Source: Forficula auricularia (Eukaryota > Arthropoda > Insecta > Dermaptera > Forficulidae). From it: a DNA stretch of 64,000 nucleotides. The stretch covers positions 6,168,143-6,232,142 of the forward strand of contig JALMQS010000102.1 of assembly GCA_024734495.1 (NCBI GenBank), read 5' to 3'. Below are positions 1 to 11,348 of the stretch, in pieces; within the stretch, counting starts at the first letter, position 1, and each line of letters opens with the position of its first letter. A model generated the notes under the pieces. That model did no database searches and was not told the DNA's origin. It saw nothing but the letters and a program-made list of their open reading frames with translations. The position numbers and the translations under genes were made by a program.

Positions 1-566
1 ACGAGCGTTTAGTGGAGATGAATGCATATTAAATGCGCCAACGGAGAATCCCGGTGCAGCTGACCCGGAATCAGGCCAGTCGGCGGCAATCAGCGGCTTA
101 ATGGCATTAGGCGTCGTTACCTACCAACTCACTTTATTTACCCCCACACCCCATACCCCACACCCACCCCCGAAACCTAATTACATAACCCCCTGCCTCA
201 TCCTCCTCTAGTGGATAACGAGAATGCTCAACGTTCTATTTATTAAGTTATTCTTTCAGTTCTATTCTGGGTTTGTGTATGTGTGTATTTTTAATCATTT
301 AATAGAAACAAGTAACTGATTTAAGAGAACAAATCACTTCTGCGACAGAATATAATAAAAATAATATATTTCCCTAAATTATTTTTCATCTACCTATTTT
401 ATTACATACTTAATTACAGAAAATTAACTATATGTACTATAACTATCTGATGTTAGATCTAGATAAAACATACGTAATCATAATTTGGAGGAAAATGTAA
501 ATACTTTTTACAAGACTCTCCAGCAAGAACCCCCTAGTGATAATAATAAATTTAAATAGGTATAAT
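1..566. other. unassigned sequence, no gene seen
   Basis: The first 240 bases are visibly richer in G and C than the rest and include a C-rich tract near 140-200; the remainder is AT-rich. No long open frame, TIR or SINE box is visible. It may be unique intergenic DNA, but a repeat known only from elsewhere in the genome cannot be excluded. Confidence 0.5.
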
Positions 567-712
567 CGAGGGGTAAACCGCGACCTAAAATCGTGTACAC
601 CTACTTCCACTTCCACTTTCATTTTCAAGTAGATGACAATAGATTATCTAATGAATTCCAAAGTAATTCCAAAGACGGTGTACACCTAATTCCAATCACG
701 GTTCACCCTTCG
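567..712. mobile_element. T-family MITE, copy 1 (8-bp target duplication)
   Basis: This 146-bp element starts CGAGGGGTAAACCGCGA and ends with the near inverse TCACGGTTCACCCTTCG. It is flanked by GGTATAAT (559-566) and GGTATAAC (713-720), a 7/8 match, so an 8-bp target site duplication is likely. Inside lie a GTGTACAC palindrome near each end and short TTCCA-rich direct repeats. There is no coding capacity. An 8-bp duplication is seen in hAT, P and Merlin transposons; the superfamily is left open. Confidence 0.85.
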
Positions 713-960
713 GGTATAACTAACTATTAAAAAATTTATCTTCTTATTCAATCTACTTAAAATAAAATTCAATTTCTTATTTTTAATAAACTATTAATTC
801 TTTTAAAAAAATGATTAATTTAATATATTGAAATTTAAAAATACCTGTTTATATATAAAGACAACCACAATAAATCACAATAACATTATTCAAAAAATGA
901 AATTTTCTGAATTTTTAAACATAAAATTATAAAGTTAGGGAGTCCAAAATCTAATTAGAA

Positions 961-1120
961 ATATAAAAATTTTGGTACCAGAAAGAACTTTCTACAACTT
1001 TCTGTTCTTGGATTATTGTAGTATTTTTTAACAATCTGTGTGTTTAGATTCCTATTCGCTAGATTACTCAAGAACGGATACTGATAGAATGGTTATTCTG
1101 GTACCAAAATTTTTAAATAT
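961..1120. repeat. small inverted-repeat element (GGTACC-containing ends)
   Basis: The ends are inverted copies of an AT-rich stretch containing AATTTTGGTACCAGAA. The left part resembles 7468-7600 and 18888-19060, which share the phrase AATCTAATCAGTTCT followed by a 'caccagaa...actttctac' block. It is probably a non-autonomous dispersed repeat; class unknown. Confidence 0.5.
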
Positions 1121-1257
1121 CCATTATGGAAAACTGATAAGATTTTAGGTTCTCTAAATAAAGTAAAAACCAAAAATGTCTTTTTTAAAGATTTAATTAA
1201 TATAAGTAGGTTATAATGAAAGGCAGTCCATAAATTATTTTAATTTTTATTCAAATT

Positions 1258-1293
1258 CCGACGTTTCGGAGACCTTTTCTCTCCTTCTTCAGG
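1258..1293 (-). ncRNA. hammerhead-ribozyme-like motif
   Basis: On the minus strand the order is CTGAAGA, one extra A, stem GGAGA/TCTCC with a 7-nt loop, then GAAAC and GTC followed by GG that can pair with the leading CC. This matches the hammerhead core CUGANGA-stem II-GAAA and a GUC cleavage triplet, with a very short stem III. The extra base before stem II is shared by the other motifs in this window. Activity is not shown by sequence. Confidence 0.6.
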
Positions 1294-1507
1294 GTATTGA
1301 ATAGTTATAACTCGGTTCCCGTTTGTTTTTCTTTTCAGAAAACTCAAAACATTATTTGTTTTATTTGTGAAACCCACCTAGAAAAATATATTTTTACTTA
1401 TTATCTATTAAAATGTTTCACCTAGAACCGACACCAAATTCTTTAAAGATTATAAGTGTATTATATGGGAACTGAGTTATACTCACCCATCAATAACTAT
1501 TCAATAC

Positions 1508-1543
1508 CCTGAAGAAGGAGAGAAAAGGTCTCCGAAACGTCGG
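1508..1543 (+). ncRNA. hammerhead-ribozyme-like motif
   Basis: This is the plus-strand partner of the motif at 1258-1293 in the same palindrome and has the same core: CTGAAGA, A, stem GGAGA/TCTCC, GAAAC, GTC, GG. The ACGT just after GAA is self-complementary, which suits a dimeric hammerhead with minimal stem III. Confidence 0.6.
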
Positions 1544-1591
1544 AATTTGAATAAAAATTTAAATAATTTATGGACTGCCTTTATTATAACC

Positions 1592-3355
1592 TAATTATTT
1601 CGCTTACCAGTCCGTCTTTCTAAGGAAATAAATAAAATTTAATTATTATTTTTGTTATCATCATAAATACATAAACAAACAGTTTTCAATTTTAATTTAT
1701 TAAGGGGCCAATCACATATAAATGAATCTTGCAAGTGGCTGCCTTGGCTCATGTTCGAGAGTAAACAAAAAAAGTGGGACAGAGTAGAATTAACCCTGAT
1801 AATTCTTCTGTGCATAGCCAGAAAGCTCCGTCAATGGGTTAATCCAAGTAATTTCCCTTAATCTCTCTATATGCAATCGGCCTCATTAATTATTTTTTTT
1901 TAAACAATTGAATAGTTGATTACAAATATATTATATCATTAAACTAATTACAAGTATAATAAATTCAATAAAAAATTAGTTTAAAAATTCTGTAAAGTAT
2001 AGACTAGGACGTCTTTAATTCTAGATGGATTCGGTAGTTCTCACCTCCATCGATCTTCCGCGAAATTTGCGGGGACCATACCAAGTTTTAAAATTGTTTT
2101 CTCTCTTCCTCCATTTGAAAGGATACATTGATTAAAAAAACCTTTTAAATTAATATAACGAAATTACTGAAAGTCATTAGTTGCTTTTCATTTAATAAAA
2201 TAACCTACCTATCTTTTTTTGAACTGTACTAGACAAAAAAATATATTAGTCTTAATCATTTTAATATTTAATTTTAATATAATGTACTATAACTGTTCTC
2301 ATTTTGTGGGACATTTCGAGAAAAAAAAATCAGCTTTTTTTACTCCGGAGTGTTCTCTTAGAACAATAAAAACACGATAATCTATCGTATTTAATGCAGC
2401 TAAGGATTTCGTCACTTTTTAATTGGGATATACGAAAACGCAACACTCAGGGTAATTCGAAGTTAGGTATTTCTGCAAGGCTGAGTTTCTACGAGCCGTT
2501 TTAAGAAAAGTGTTCATTAAATAATTCTTATAAATTAATTGATCGGAATTATTTTCAATCTTGAATTAAAACAGTAACACACTGTAATTTTGGTAACTCA
2601 TTTGTCAGGTTCTAAAATAAACAACAATATATGATTAAAGAGTAAATATGATTATGAAAAGAGAAATGGATTTATGTTGTTTTAAGGAATGTAATTTACA
2701 TAGCTACTTAACTAAATTATTATCATAACTTAATGGAAAAGCAACTAGAGTGCTATTTACAAATTGATAAATGTACACATTCCTACTTGAGAGAAATTAC
2801 TGAATTAATAATTCAAATGAGCCAAATTTGATGTGTTGGCGAAATCTTTGATAAATTATAAAATTATCAAAAATTAAATTTATTTACGCGAGTTTAATTT
2901 TATACAATATTTCAAACTTTATTATTTATTAGTCACCAAGAAATTTAAACCTGGAAATCAAAGATCTTATAAGATAGTTAAGCCATCTGCCCAGAAAGCA
3001 AATTGACACTTGGGTTAGACTCCAGAGGGCGCGATATTAATTCTGACATGAATAAAACATATCTAATAAAATCTTTGATTCTCGGCTATAAATTTCTTGA
3101 TAATAATTTGTAGAAAATATAGCCTCTAGTGATGTTAAATTAAAAAAAAAATTAAAAAAAAAAAAAAAAAAAACACTATCTTTTTATAAAATTGAAAAAC
3201 TCACTTGATTTTAATTTATATTTAGTTGTTATATTTATAAAGATATTGATACAAGAAGAAGTTAATCCAAAAAGTTACAACCTCTGTAGTTCGGGGTACC
3301 TTAAAGCCTTTTGTATAGTGAAAAGAAGAAAATATTTGGGTTGGAGTTAAAGGTA
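1592..3355. other. AT-rich sequence, no gene seen
   Basis: No convincing open frame or defined element was found. There is an A-rich run at about 3140-3171. A GC-richer patch near 2030-2080 has no recognisable motif. Confidence 0.5.
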
Positions 3356-3878
3356 TCTGACCAAAAAAATAAATGTGAAAAAGGAGCCAAGTTCGGTACC
3401 AACGGCTTCGCCGACAAAAGAGTTGAGGTCTAAACGGGTACCAAGTTCCATAGCAGTTGATTAAATCATAGCTATAGGGATGAACAACGATATTCAATTG
3501 ATTTAAAAGAAAATTTGTTACGTTCTTTGATATTAAAGAAAATTTGTTACCTTCTTTGATATTAAATTTATAAATCTGCAAGTTATAATGGTCAATAAAT
3601 TACGTTTAACTTGATGATATTTAATACAAGCTTAAAATTTATCTAGTTGTTCTTATTTTATACTACAAACAATTTAGTTGGATATAAAACTTGCCAAGTT
3701 ATAAATTTAATATCAAAGAAAGTAACAAAAAATAAATTGAAGATCGTTGTTCATCCCTATAGCTATGATTTAAGCAACTGCTATGGAACTTGTTATCCGT
3801 TTAGATCTCAACTCTTTTGTCGGCGAAGCCGTTGGTACCGAACTTGGGCCCTTTTTCACATTTATGTTTTTGGTCAGA
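3356..3878. repeat. foldback repeat, ~200-bp arms
   Basis: The block from 3356 to about 3590 is an imperfect inverted copy of about 3690-3878. Both contain GGTACCGAACTTGG and a GGCGAAGCCGTTGG block. Because of this, frames on opposite strands (3222-3581 minus, 3647-3913 plus) encode similar peptides sharing RRSRWYRTW. I do not recognise the peptide and think the similarity is simply a result of the palindrome, though a conserved short coding block in a transposon cannot be excluded. Confidence 0.7.
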
Positions 3879-4130
3879 AATTATTGAAAAGTTTTATCCT
3901 TTATTTTATCTAAATAATTACATTTAAACATTTATATTAATAATAATTAAATATTTCTTGTTAAATATCTGTTAAAAACCGTGTCGGTTTTTCATAAATT
4001 TCACCCCTTCATTTCGGATCTCAAAGAAGGGAAAGTTTCGGTTTTTAAATTTCCTCATTTATTAATGTTCCAAGCTTTACCAATATGCCAAATTTCAGAA
4101 TTCTATCTTGATCATATTTTCACTAACATA

Positions 4131-4241
4131 TAATTATTTTATACCTTTTAGTGGATTTTATTTTATTTTTTTAGTTCTTATTATTTTATTTGTTGCATTT
4201 AATTTTTTTGAAGTCAGTTTTATTTTTTTATAAAAATTATT
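4131..4241. mobile_element. Helentron-like terminal segment
   Basis: This segment matches 40205-40325 and 59400-59510 closely: the same run through TTGTTGCATTTAATTTTTTT to GAAGTCAGTTTTA. In the two other copies it is one arm of the terminal palindrome of the Helentron-like family, so it marks one end of the element that contains the endonuclease frame. Confidence 0.65.
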
Positions 4242-5494
4242 GGAACGAAGTTCCTTATGGGACGCCTCGGAGTGGTACCCTAACCGGTGAAAAATGTCCG
4301 TAACGTTAAGAAAAAGCGAGCCAATGCTCATGCGCGCGCATCCACTCAGCCACTCTGGAGGCGGGGCCTCTGGCTTGTGCTGTGGTCGGGAATCCAACTA
4401 AGTTTAAGTTTTATCATAATCGAGTGCAAGCTAGATCGACGGAAAGGTTACTTACAGAATTCAAAAGGTTATCATTAAATTCTTTACATACAAGAGCAAG
4501 AACAATCGTAGATTTCATTAGTAATAAAAAAGGTGTTTCAACTTTAACATTTAACGTTCAAAGTTTAAAGAGTCATCGCTTGGATTTAACTGATTCAGTT
4601 ACTCAAAAAACAAACATTTTATTACTATCTGAGACAAATATGGACAATGATCAGCTATATGAAATACCGAATTTTAATTGTATCGTCCATTATAAAAGAG
4701 GTAATGTTCGATCAGGTGGAGTTGCGATTTACCAATCGAATGACGACACTGTTAATATTGTTTCACCAAATATGGACATAATAATGAGAAATGCTAATGA
4801 CTTTGGTTTTAGACATTCACCTGTTGGAGATATTTGTTCTGCTATTTGCAAGATGGAAAACGGCGTTGAAATCGTAATGGTAGTCGTTTACATTGCACAG
4901 AAACAGAAGTTAATAGACATACAAGGATTCATACATCGATCACTGTTGGAGTATTCTGCAGCATCTACAGCATTACTTGAAGAGTATGGTACCAATTATG
5001 ACCAACTTCCACTAATTTTGGCAGGTGACTTCAATATTAACTTCAAAGATAAGCAATCAGAGTCATTTAAAACTTTTCTGAAAAATACATTTGATTTAAA
5101 TATGAACAATAATGAAGATGAATCCACTACGAGAGACACTACTACTATCGATGCTGTTTTCTCGAGATATTTGGCAAAAATCGAATCACAAATATATATA
5201 TCTTATTTTAGTTACCATAAAGCTATAGTTTCTATGATAGAACATAATTAGGCTTAATTATTATTATTCATATAAATACCTGTTTCTTTTTGTATATTAT
5301 TATTATTATATATTATATATTTTTATAAATCATTGTAAATAAAATAAAGGTGTTAAGATAATTTTATAAAGTAGTTTCTTTGCTTTTTATCGATAAAAAA
5401 ATCATAATAAAAAATGTATACCCGAATAATTATTTTTCTTTATACCTAGAATAGAACTTAAAATTAATATTTTTATAATAAGGAACTTCGTTCC
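4242..5494. mobile_element. Helentron-like core bounded by 17-bp inverted repeats
   Basis: GGAACGAAGTTCCTTAT at 4242-4258 is repeated exactly, inverted, at 5478-5494, and each copy contains the self-complementary GGAACGAAGTTCC. The interval holds one open frame for an EEP endonuclease. Outside it on both sides lie segments shared with the Helentron-like copies at 38561-40320 and 57395-59505. Helentrons (Helitron2) are known to carry short inverted repeats and a C-terminal endonuclease; the Rep and helicase parts are absent here, so the copy is non-functional. Confidence 0.65.
4382..5251 (+). CDS. Helentron-type EEP endonuclease domain (orphan C-terminal fragment)
   Basis: The 289-residue frame is an endonuclease/exonuclease/phosphatase (APE-like) domain of the type fused C-terminally to Rep-helicase proteins in Helentrons. 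Motifs seen in order: FNVQSL near residue 57 (N of motif I), LLLSETNMD near 80 (catalytic Glu), GGVAIY near 110, LILAGDFNIN near 215 (the GDxN catalytic motif), TIDAVFSR near 256 and YFSYHK near 276 (the S-x-H motif). All catalytic positions look intact. The frame has no early ATG: it opens at 4310, 4382 is GTG, and the first in-frame ATG is near residue 83, inside the domain. This suggests the piece was cut from a longer protein or relies on an upstream exon that is gone. An unfused LINE endonuclease is the alternative, but there is no RT downstream and the flanks are Helentron-like. Confidence 0.8.
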   Translation: MVGNPTKFKFYHNRVQARSTERLLTEFKRLSLNSLHTRARTIVDFISNKKGVSTLTFNVQSLKSHRLDLTDSVTQKTNILLLSETNMDNDQLYEIPNFNCIVHYKRGNVRSGGVAIYQSNDDTVNIVSPNMDIIMRNANDFGFRHSPVGDICSAICKMENGVEIVMVVVYIAQKQKLIDIQGFIHRSLLEYSAASTALLEEYGTNYDQLPLILAGDFNINFKDKQSESFKTFLKNTFDLNMNNNEDESTTRDTTTIDAVFSRYLAKIESQIYISYFSYHKAIVSMIEHN

Positions 5495-6200
5495 TATCCG
5501 GTGTCCTACGACACAGATCTAATTTTTTTTTATTTTTCTCTTTTTAGTGATGTTATTATTATATTAGTGACTTAATATAATACCTTACATACATCCCGTA
5601 AGAGAAAGCGTCGGGCGAACGAATCAGAAAATGATAATAAAATTCAATTCATAAATATAGAAATTCTCTTGAAACGTTTGCAGGTTTTAAATGAATGTTT
5701 TAAGATTTTTTATAAAAGATTTTATTTATTATAATTTCGATTATTTGCTCATAAGAATTGGAGATTTACGTTATTTCGTCATTGATCATATCATCATAAT
5801 TTGACCAAATTAATATGGGACCACCCCTAAGGTACACTCTTTCCAATAAAAAAGATTCATCGAAATATGTCCACGTGGCAAAAAGTTCTCGCTGAACATA
5901 CATAAAATAAATAAATAAATAAATAGTTAAATATCTTGACGATCTTGGAGCTATACTGATCCAAACGCAGAAAGAATCATTAAAATCGGTTAATAAACAA
6001 AGAAGTTATGGGTGAACAAACATAACAAAAAATGTCCAATACCAATGAAAAAAAACGGGACCAATTGGAAAGTATACTGAACCCAATGCAAAAAAAATCA
6101 TCAAAATCTGTTTACAATTGGCAAAGATATTAGGTAACATAGACAAAAAAAAAATTCTGTCGAATTGAAAACCTCCTTCTTTTTCGAAGTCGGTTAAAAA
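5495..6200 (-). mobile_element. Helentron-like terminal region (copy E1)
   Basis: Read on the minus strand it begins TTTTTAACCGACTTCG followed by a GGAGG block and runs through blocks also found at 38561 onward and 57395 onward, including a 'gttcaggcataacttctttg'-like block and CATTTTCTGATTC. The order and orientation match the 5' halves of copies E2 and E3. No coding frame. Confidence 0.7.
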
Positions 6201-6429
6201 TAAAAAATTTCAAATAAGATTTTTGATTTTTTTTTTTACTTTTTTACTTTTTGTTTTATTTACTTTATTTTTTTACTGTTTTATTATTGTATTTTTATTT
6301 TTTATTCTATTTATTCAACATTGTAATAGCCAAACTCTAGCTTTAATAATAAAATTATTATCTTATCCTAATTTAGTAGATCCCTTTCAAACAGTCCTTT
6401 AGTTTGGAGAAAGATATGTGTGATTTATA

Positions 6430-6504
6430 ATTTTAAGAGAAGTGAAGGAGTTTACATGAGATAGAGTTGAGTGGAGGCGGGTGATTGCATCAAACCAGTC
6501 TTAG
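6430..6504 (+). pseudogene. RTE-like LINE, extreme C-terminal fragment
   Basis: In one frame this encodes LREVKEFT, a stop, then DRVEWRRVIASNQS and a TAG at 6502-6504. The same C-terminus (DRVEWRRIVASNQS) ends the larger LINE remnant on the minus strand at 21451. It is therefore a heavily 5'-truncated or eroded copy of the same family. Confidence 0.75.
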
Positions 6505-6870
6505 GAGAGTATACTATCTACTTGATGATAAAGATGAGGTTACTATAAAAAGATTTGCAAATATCAGTCTTATAGAATGCACGAGTCTCTTAACCATTTT
6601 TTAAATATTTTCTTACTAGGGATAGGCACCTTTAATGGAAAAATTAATAGCTTTTTTTTAATTATAAAAATGATCAATTTCATTTCACAAATATTTTCAT
6701 AAAAAATAACTCTCTCAAAGATAAGTAACTTTTGTGTTTGAAACCAAATCTGGCTTCTATCCGATCGGAAGCTTCATTTCGACACTCTCGCTTTTGGATG
6801 GCAACCCTCCAGCCATATAGTATTATAGGGAAAAAATTCCATTGAGATTATCAAAACGGATTGAGAGCTT

Positions 6871-6904
<34 letters not shown>

Positions 6905-7757
6905 GGAAATCATCTGACGAACGAATATTGATCTCGATATTAAATCAGCTGTAGAAATGATTAACTATATACATAGAAAGGAAAAGTAAATATTCGATTT
7001 TAGGCGTGATATTCTCTATATTAATAAATAGACGTTAATTTGCAAGTGTGATTAATCAATTATAAAACGAATGATTTAATTAATTTAAGTACTTAATCAA
7101 TTTGTTAGCGTGGAGGCACGTGATGAGGTTTAAAGCAGATCCTCCCAAATAGAATCCAATCAATTACTTTCAGTGTTTTTTGTTTCGTACTCTAATTTAT
7201 TTCCATGTGTTCAAGAACTATACAAGGAATGATTACTTTCACTTACATATTACATTCAAGGTCTTCTAATATAAAATTTTATTTTCCATTTGCCAATTCA
7301 AACTGAAGAAAATAAAACACTACAAAGTAAAAAAACTTGGCAAAGAGGCGAAGTTTATTAATATAAAGAAGTATCCTAAGATTAAGCTCAGTAAAATTGT
7401 TTCGAAATTCTTCGTATGAAAATTCGATTTTTTTCCTAGTGTTTTTAATTTTAGGATAAAAAATAAAAAGCCCGAAATCTAATCAGTTCTTTGTTTTGGA
7501 AATACAATAGTTAACACCAGAAGAAACTTTCTATGACTTTCCATTAATGAGTTAAAGTATCTAAATTTAAACAGATAGAAAAAAAAATCATGCTTGGAAA
7601 TGAGCTGAGTAATATCTTTTATTTGTATATTATGATTAAAAGCTATTTTGAATTTAATAAAACAGCTTTCAAAATTCCGGCTGTAATTTATCATTTTTAT
7701 TTACAATTAAGGCTACATTAATTTTAAATAAAAATTATTTTCAATATATATATATGT
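6505..7757. other. unassigned; contains poly(A) and a dispersed repeat copy
   Basis: A run of about 31 A at 6871-6901 follows a moderately GC-rich stretch (6760-6830), which would fit the 3' end of an unidentified retroposed sequence. A dispersed repeat lies at 7468-7600. No gene is supported. Confidence 0.5.
7468..7600. repeat. dispersed repeat K (copy)
   Basis: It shares AATCTAATCAGTTCT, a 'caccagaa...actttct' block and 'acagatagaaaaaa' with 18888-19060, and a shorter stretch with 930-1060. Function and class are unknown. Confidence 0.55.
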
Positions 7758-8570
7758 CAGTGGCGTGGGGTTCATGGATGCTGTTGATGAGGCGCATCTC
7801 TAAAATTTAATCATTTAGAGTATTTTCATAAATATCGACTTCAAAATTTCAGGAGGATCTTTAAATTTTCAAATTATTATCCGTAATTTCAAATAATTTT
7901 ATAAAAAACATTTTTTTGTTTTGAAAGTATATTGGATCTTGAAATGAAATGAAATTGTTGCATAATTTCAAGGGAAAATTAAAATTAATTATTTTTCTGA
8001 AAAGGGTGCTGATAGAAGGTTTGTAGTCCCTGCCTGGTATATCTTCCAGTTCAAGCATGTCAAAGACAAGTTCAGACGAGTTTTAATCGAATAAAAATTG
8101 TTTTAGCTGAGGAATTATTAAAATAGTATTAATACAAAAAAGGAATAAATAAAGAATCTTTGGAATAATCCATTTCTATGAACTCTCAATATATAAGATC
8201 GGAAATAACTAAAAGTCCTATAGACAATAGCTTGCTTATAGCAATAGAATTAGGAGAAATTTAAGATTTTCTAATTGGACAGGCTGATTCATTGTAGAAG
8301 ATAGTCGATTTCCATCCCAGGGACTCTGGAGTTTAAGTCACAAGAATTAATTTCTGACTCCTAGGCTCATTCACCCAAAGCAGTATCTGTTTGGGGCGAA
8401 GGTCCCAAAATATATTATTTTAAAATCTAATGTTAAATTTTTAAAAATAAGGAAAATGATCATCGATGAAATTTACAAAAAAAAAGTTAAGATTAAAATA
8501 AAATTTCAAAAAATGAAGGGTACTTTTTTTGGACAGCATCCCCTGGTTGTAAAGGTACCAACCGCCACTG
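7758..8570. mobile_element. hAT-like non-autonomous element, CAGTGGCG ends (J1)
   Basis: It begins CAGTGGCGTGGGGTTC and ends with the inverse of CAGTGGCGGTTGG. The flanks are ATATATGT and ATATATAT, consistent with an 8-bp duplication, though low complexity weakens this. CAGTGGCG-type ends with 8-bp duplications are typical of hAT-like elements. The interior has no transposase; most of it is repeated at 11349-11935. Confidence 0.6.
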
Positions 8571-9162
8571 ATATATATATAATTAAACAAATTTGGTGAA
8601 TTAAATTGTTTGGCACTCTGTACGACCAATGTTAATAAAAATATTTAAGATAAAAATATAATCTATTAACATAAAAAAAAACTGAAATTATAAAAGTTTG
8701 GTACAGAAACTACTCTTCAAACCTGTGTACTAACAGCAGTGGGTTGATGGAGATATCAGCTAAAGTGGGATGCACCGGGTTCAATAAAATTCCCAGGATA
8801 AGGCGTTTTTGCCTAAATTTTATTCGGCAATCCTCAGATATTGGGAATCATACACATATTACAATATGTGATTGAACATACACGTAATTTTGTGATAGCT
8901 CTATCAACCCAATGCAATTTCACCACAGTCACGATTTCCAACCAACGTGTGTACCTTCTACTAACTGCACATACACCTATTATAAATCATCTCGGTAAAG
9001 AAGTTTATTTTTTTTTAAGGGAGAACGGTGAAACATATTTAAATAAAGTAAAGAAAATTTTAAAAATTTATAAAAAATTTTAAAATATAAAATTCTAGGT
9101 AGGTTTCACAAAAACGTGAATTCCTGAAGATAGGATCGGACGTAATATATCTGTTACAGTAC
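8571..9162. other. unassigned, no gene seen
   Basis: An 80-residue frame at 8841-9083 has no recognisable motif and ends in AT-rich low complexity. A CTGAAGA at 9124 lacks the rest of a hammerhead core. Confidence 0.45.
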
Positions 9163-9475
9163 AAACGGGTTCTTACTAGTAAAACACGTTTCACTGAATA
9201 CCTTTGTGGCAACTAGAATTTACTGATTTTGGTTGACTTTGGTCCAAATGTTGGGTATTTATTTTAAAAATTCTTCAAACTAAAATTTCATTCTTTACAA
9301 CTTTGCTTCTAATGAGGATGTAGTTTTTGAAATTTTCGTTTAAAAAATCAGGCGTAAGGTCAAAAATGAAGATTCTAGACCTTTGGACCAAACTCAACCA
9401 ACATCAGTAAATTCGAGTTGCCACAAATGTATTCAGTGAAACGCATTTTAACTAGTAAGAACACGTTCTTAATAA
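9163..9475. repeat. inverted-repeat MITE, ~90-bp arms
   Basis: The left arm (9163-9250) contains TTCTTACTAGT, CGTTTCACTGAATAC and TTTGTGGCAACT; the right arm (9382-9475) carries the same blocks inverted in the mirror order. The centre is AT-rich and non-coding. Superfamily unknown; no clear target duplication. Confidence 0.65.
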
Positions 9476-11348
9476 AACGGGTTTTTACTCCAACATACCA
9501 TATATATATAGAGTCATGCTAACAAGCATCTTGTCTTTTATTTTTGTAAAATGTACCAAGAATTTTATATTTTAAAATTTTTTTTAAACTCTCTTTAGTT
9601 TATTCTAGTGTGTGGCCTAGCACTCTCTGTATTTTTAGTAGTACCTATATTTAGGTTATCTTTTGGAATAGTAAAATTATTTGATTTTACTCTTTCTGTA
9701 AAGTTATTTTAGCCAGTATCGTTTTGGTTCAGATACAAATGAAAATTTCTAGAATAGAATTAATTTGAAATAATTTTAATAAACTGTAACATGTCTGGAC
9801 TTCTTTTTGTCATCCTTAGATGTTAACAAATAATAAGGGAAGGATGGAAGATTCTATCCGCGCCCTTTTTATAAAAACATGATAATCCCTTTATGGTTTA
9901 CATTCCAATTAAATAATCATTTTCAGAAAGCTCATTCATTATATGTTCGGCCTTCTGACTATCTTACCCCCCGAACGTACCTAATTATATCTATTAGCTC
10001 AATTAAAATCAAGAGAGAGGAGGAGTAAATGTAGCGCCCACACTTTTTAAATTGAAATTTATTATTTAACTATTTGGTGAAAATAACAAAACAAAATAAA
10101 ATATACATAATTAAGTTTATCTATTTGAATGGTGGAACAAAACACAAAGAAAGTAACGGGTAACCAATCGGAGCGTATAATTAAAGAGAGCAAAAAACGC
10201 GCGATTGATAATGGAGCTGTTTTGAATGATTCCCGCACCCCTTCAGGTTTTTCCGACTCCGGGGGTTGCGATCGATGCTGCTGACACCTTCATCAATTAT
10301 GGTTGTTTTTTAGTAATTAAACCCGCTGGCATACCGTCGATGGTTAATTTTAGACCCGGTTATTTTGCGCCAGACATAAATCAACATTTGTTTTAAGTTA
10401 TGGGCCACGTCTTGAGTGCAGGGATTCCCGTCCAACAACGCCAGTGATTAGACTGTAGAAAGGCCTGCGATTTGCCCTGAAAGCCACCAATCACTCAGCG
10501 AAATCTCGACACCCTATAATACCCGAAGCTCGTTTCAAATATATATATTCAAGGCGATCAAATAATCGCGCAATTTTGATTTATTTCATTAATTAACCTG
10601 TGATTATATATTTATTAAAAATATAAACAAGAAAAGGGTATTTTAGAATTAATTTTCAAGGTAGTTTTTCTAATAATGGCACGGGTAAAGTTAACTAGGA
10701 TAAAAATCAAAGAAACATCAACATATTTCAATTTAGAACTAAAAATTGCAAATAAAACATGTTTTTTAGAACATATTTTAATATAATTTATTTATGATAC
10801 AGATGCAAAAATGTGCAACTCCAACATGGGTATTATTATAAAATACATACTTATTTAATTATTTGTATTTTTTTTAAAGAAAAATATATTAAGTAAATTA
10901 AGATCAAATTGCCGAGACCAGACTTATGATATCTAAAGATAATCACCAGAAGTTGTCATATATTGAATCTTAGTTTGATAATTTGTATTAAATATGTTGT
11001 ATTCACCCCTTAGGGATTGAAACAAGGTCAATAACAGATTTCTTTTTGTTTGCCACTAGGGTTCAATTTTCGAAGGGGGGGGGGGGGCAAAACACTTCTT
11101 CTGCCATCAAATAAAAATTATCCCTAGCAAGCTAGGTTTAGTAGATATACAGGGATTCCTCGTAAACAAGGTTTTACTTGAAGCCATTTAGTTGTTAAAA
11201 ATAAAATAAACAGATAAAACATCCCTATCCCCTAGTAGTAAGGGAACCAAAAAATATTTCTAAAAATTAAAATAATAATAAAACAATGTAATAATTCTTC
11301 GCGACTCCACATTAAGGGTTCCGCAAAAATTAAACATTATATATGTAC
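9476..11348. other. unassigned; contains a GC-richer island
   Basis: No gene was found. The segment 10190-10545 is clearly less AT-rich than its surroundings, has no poly(A), TIR or long frame, and shares nothing I can see with the rest of the window, so it may be unique DNA. A run of 13 G lies at 11075-11087. Confidence 0.5.

Larger units (their letters stand above)
1209..1591. mobile_element. palindromic element with two hammerhead-like motifs (P1)
   Basis: The two halves are inverted copies: GGTTATAATGAAAGGCAGTCC at the left reappears inverted at the right end, and similarity continues inward past the hammerhead motifs to about 1322 and 1468. The arms are ~110 bp around a ~145-bp centre. 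The same architecture recurs at 13202, 30495 and 36621. Head-to-head partial copies and hammerhead motifs in the repeats are both known for Penelope-like retroelements, so a Penelope-derived non-autonomous unit is my best explanation. No reverse transcriptase or GIY-YIG frame is present here. Confidence 0.65.

Noticed and set aside
9121..9150. CTGAAGATAGGATCGG as a hammerhead
   Set aside because: No GAAA follows and no stem forms.
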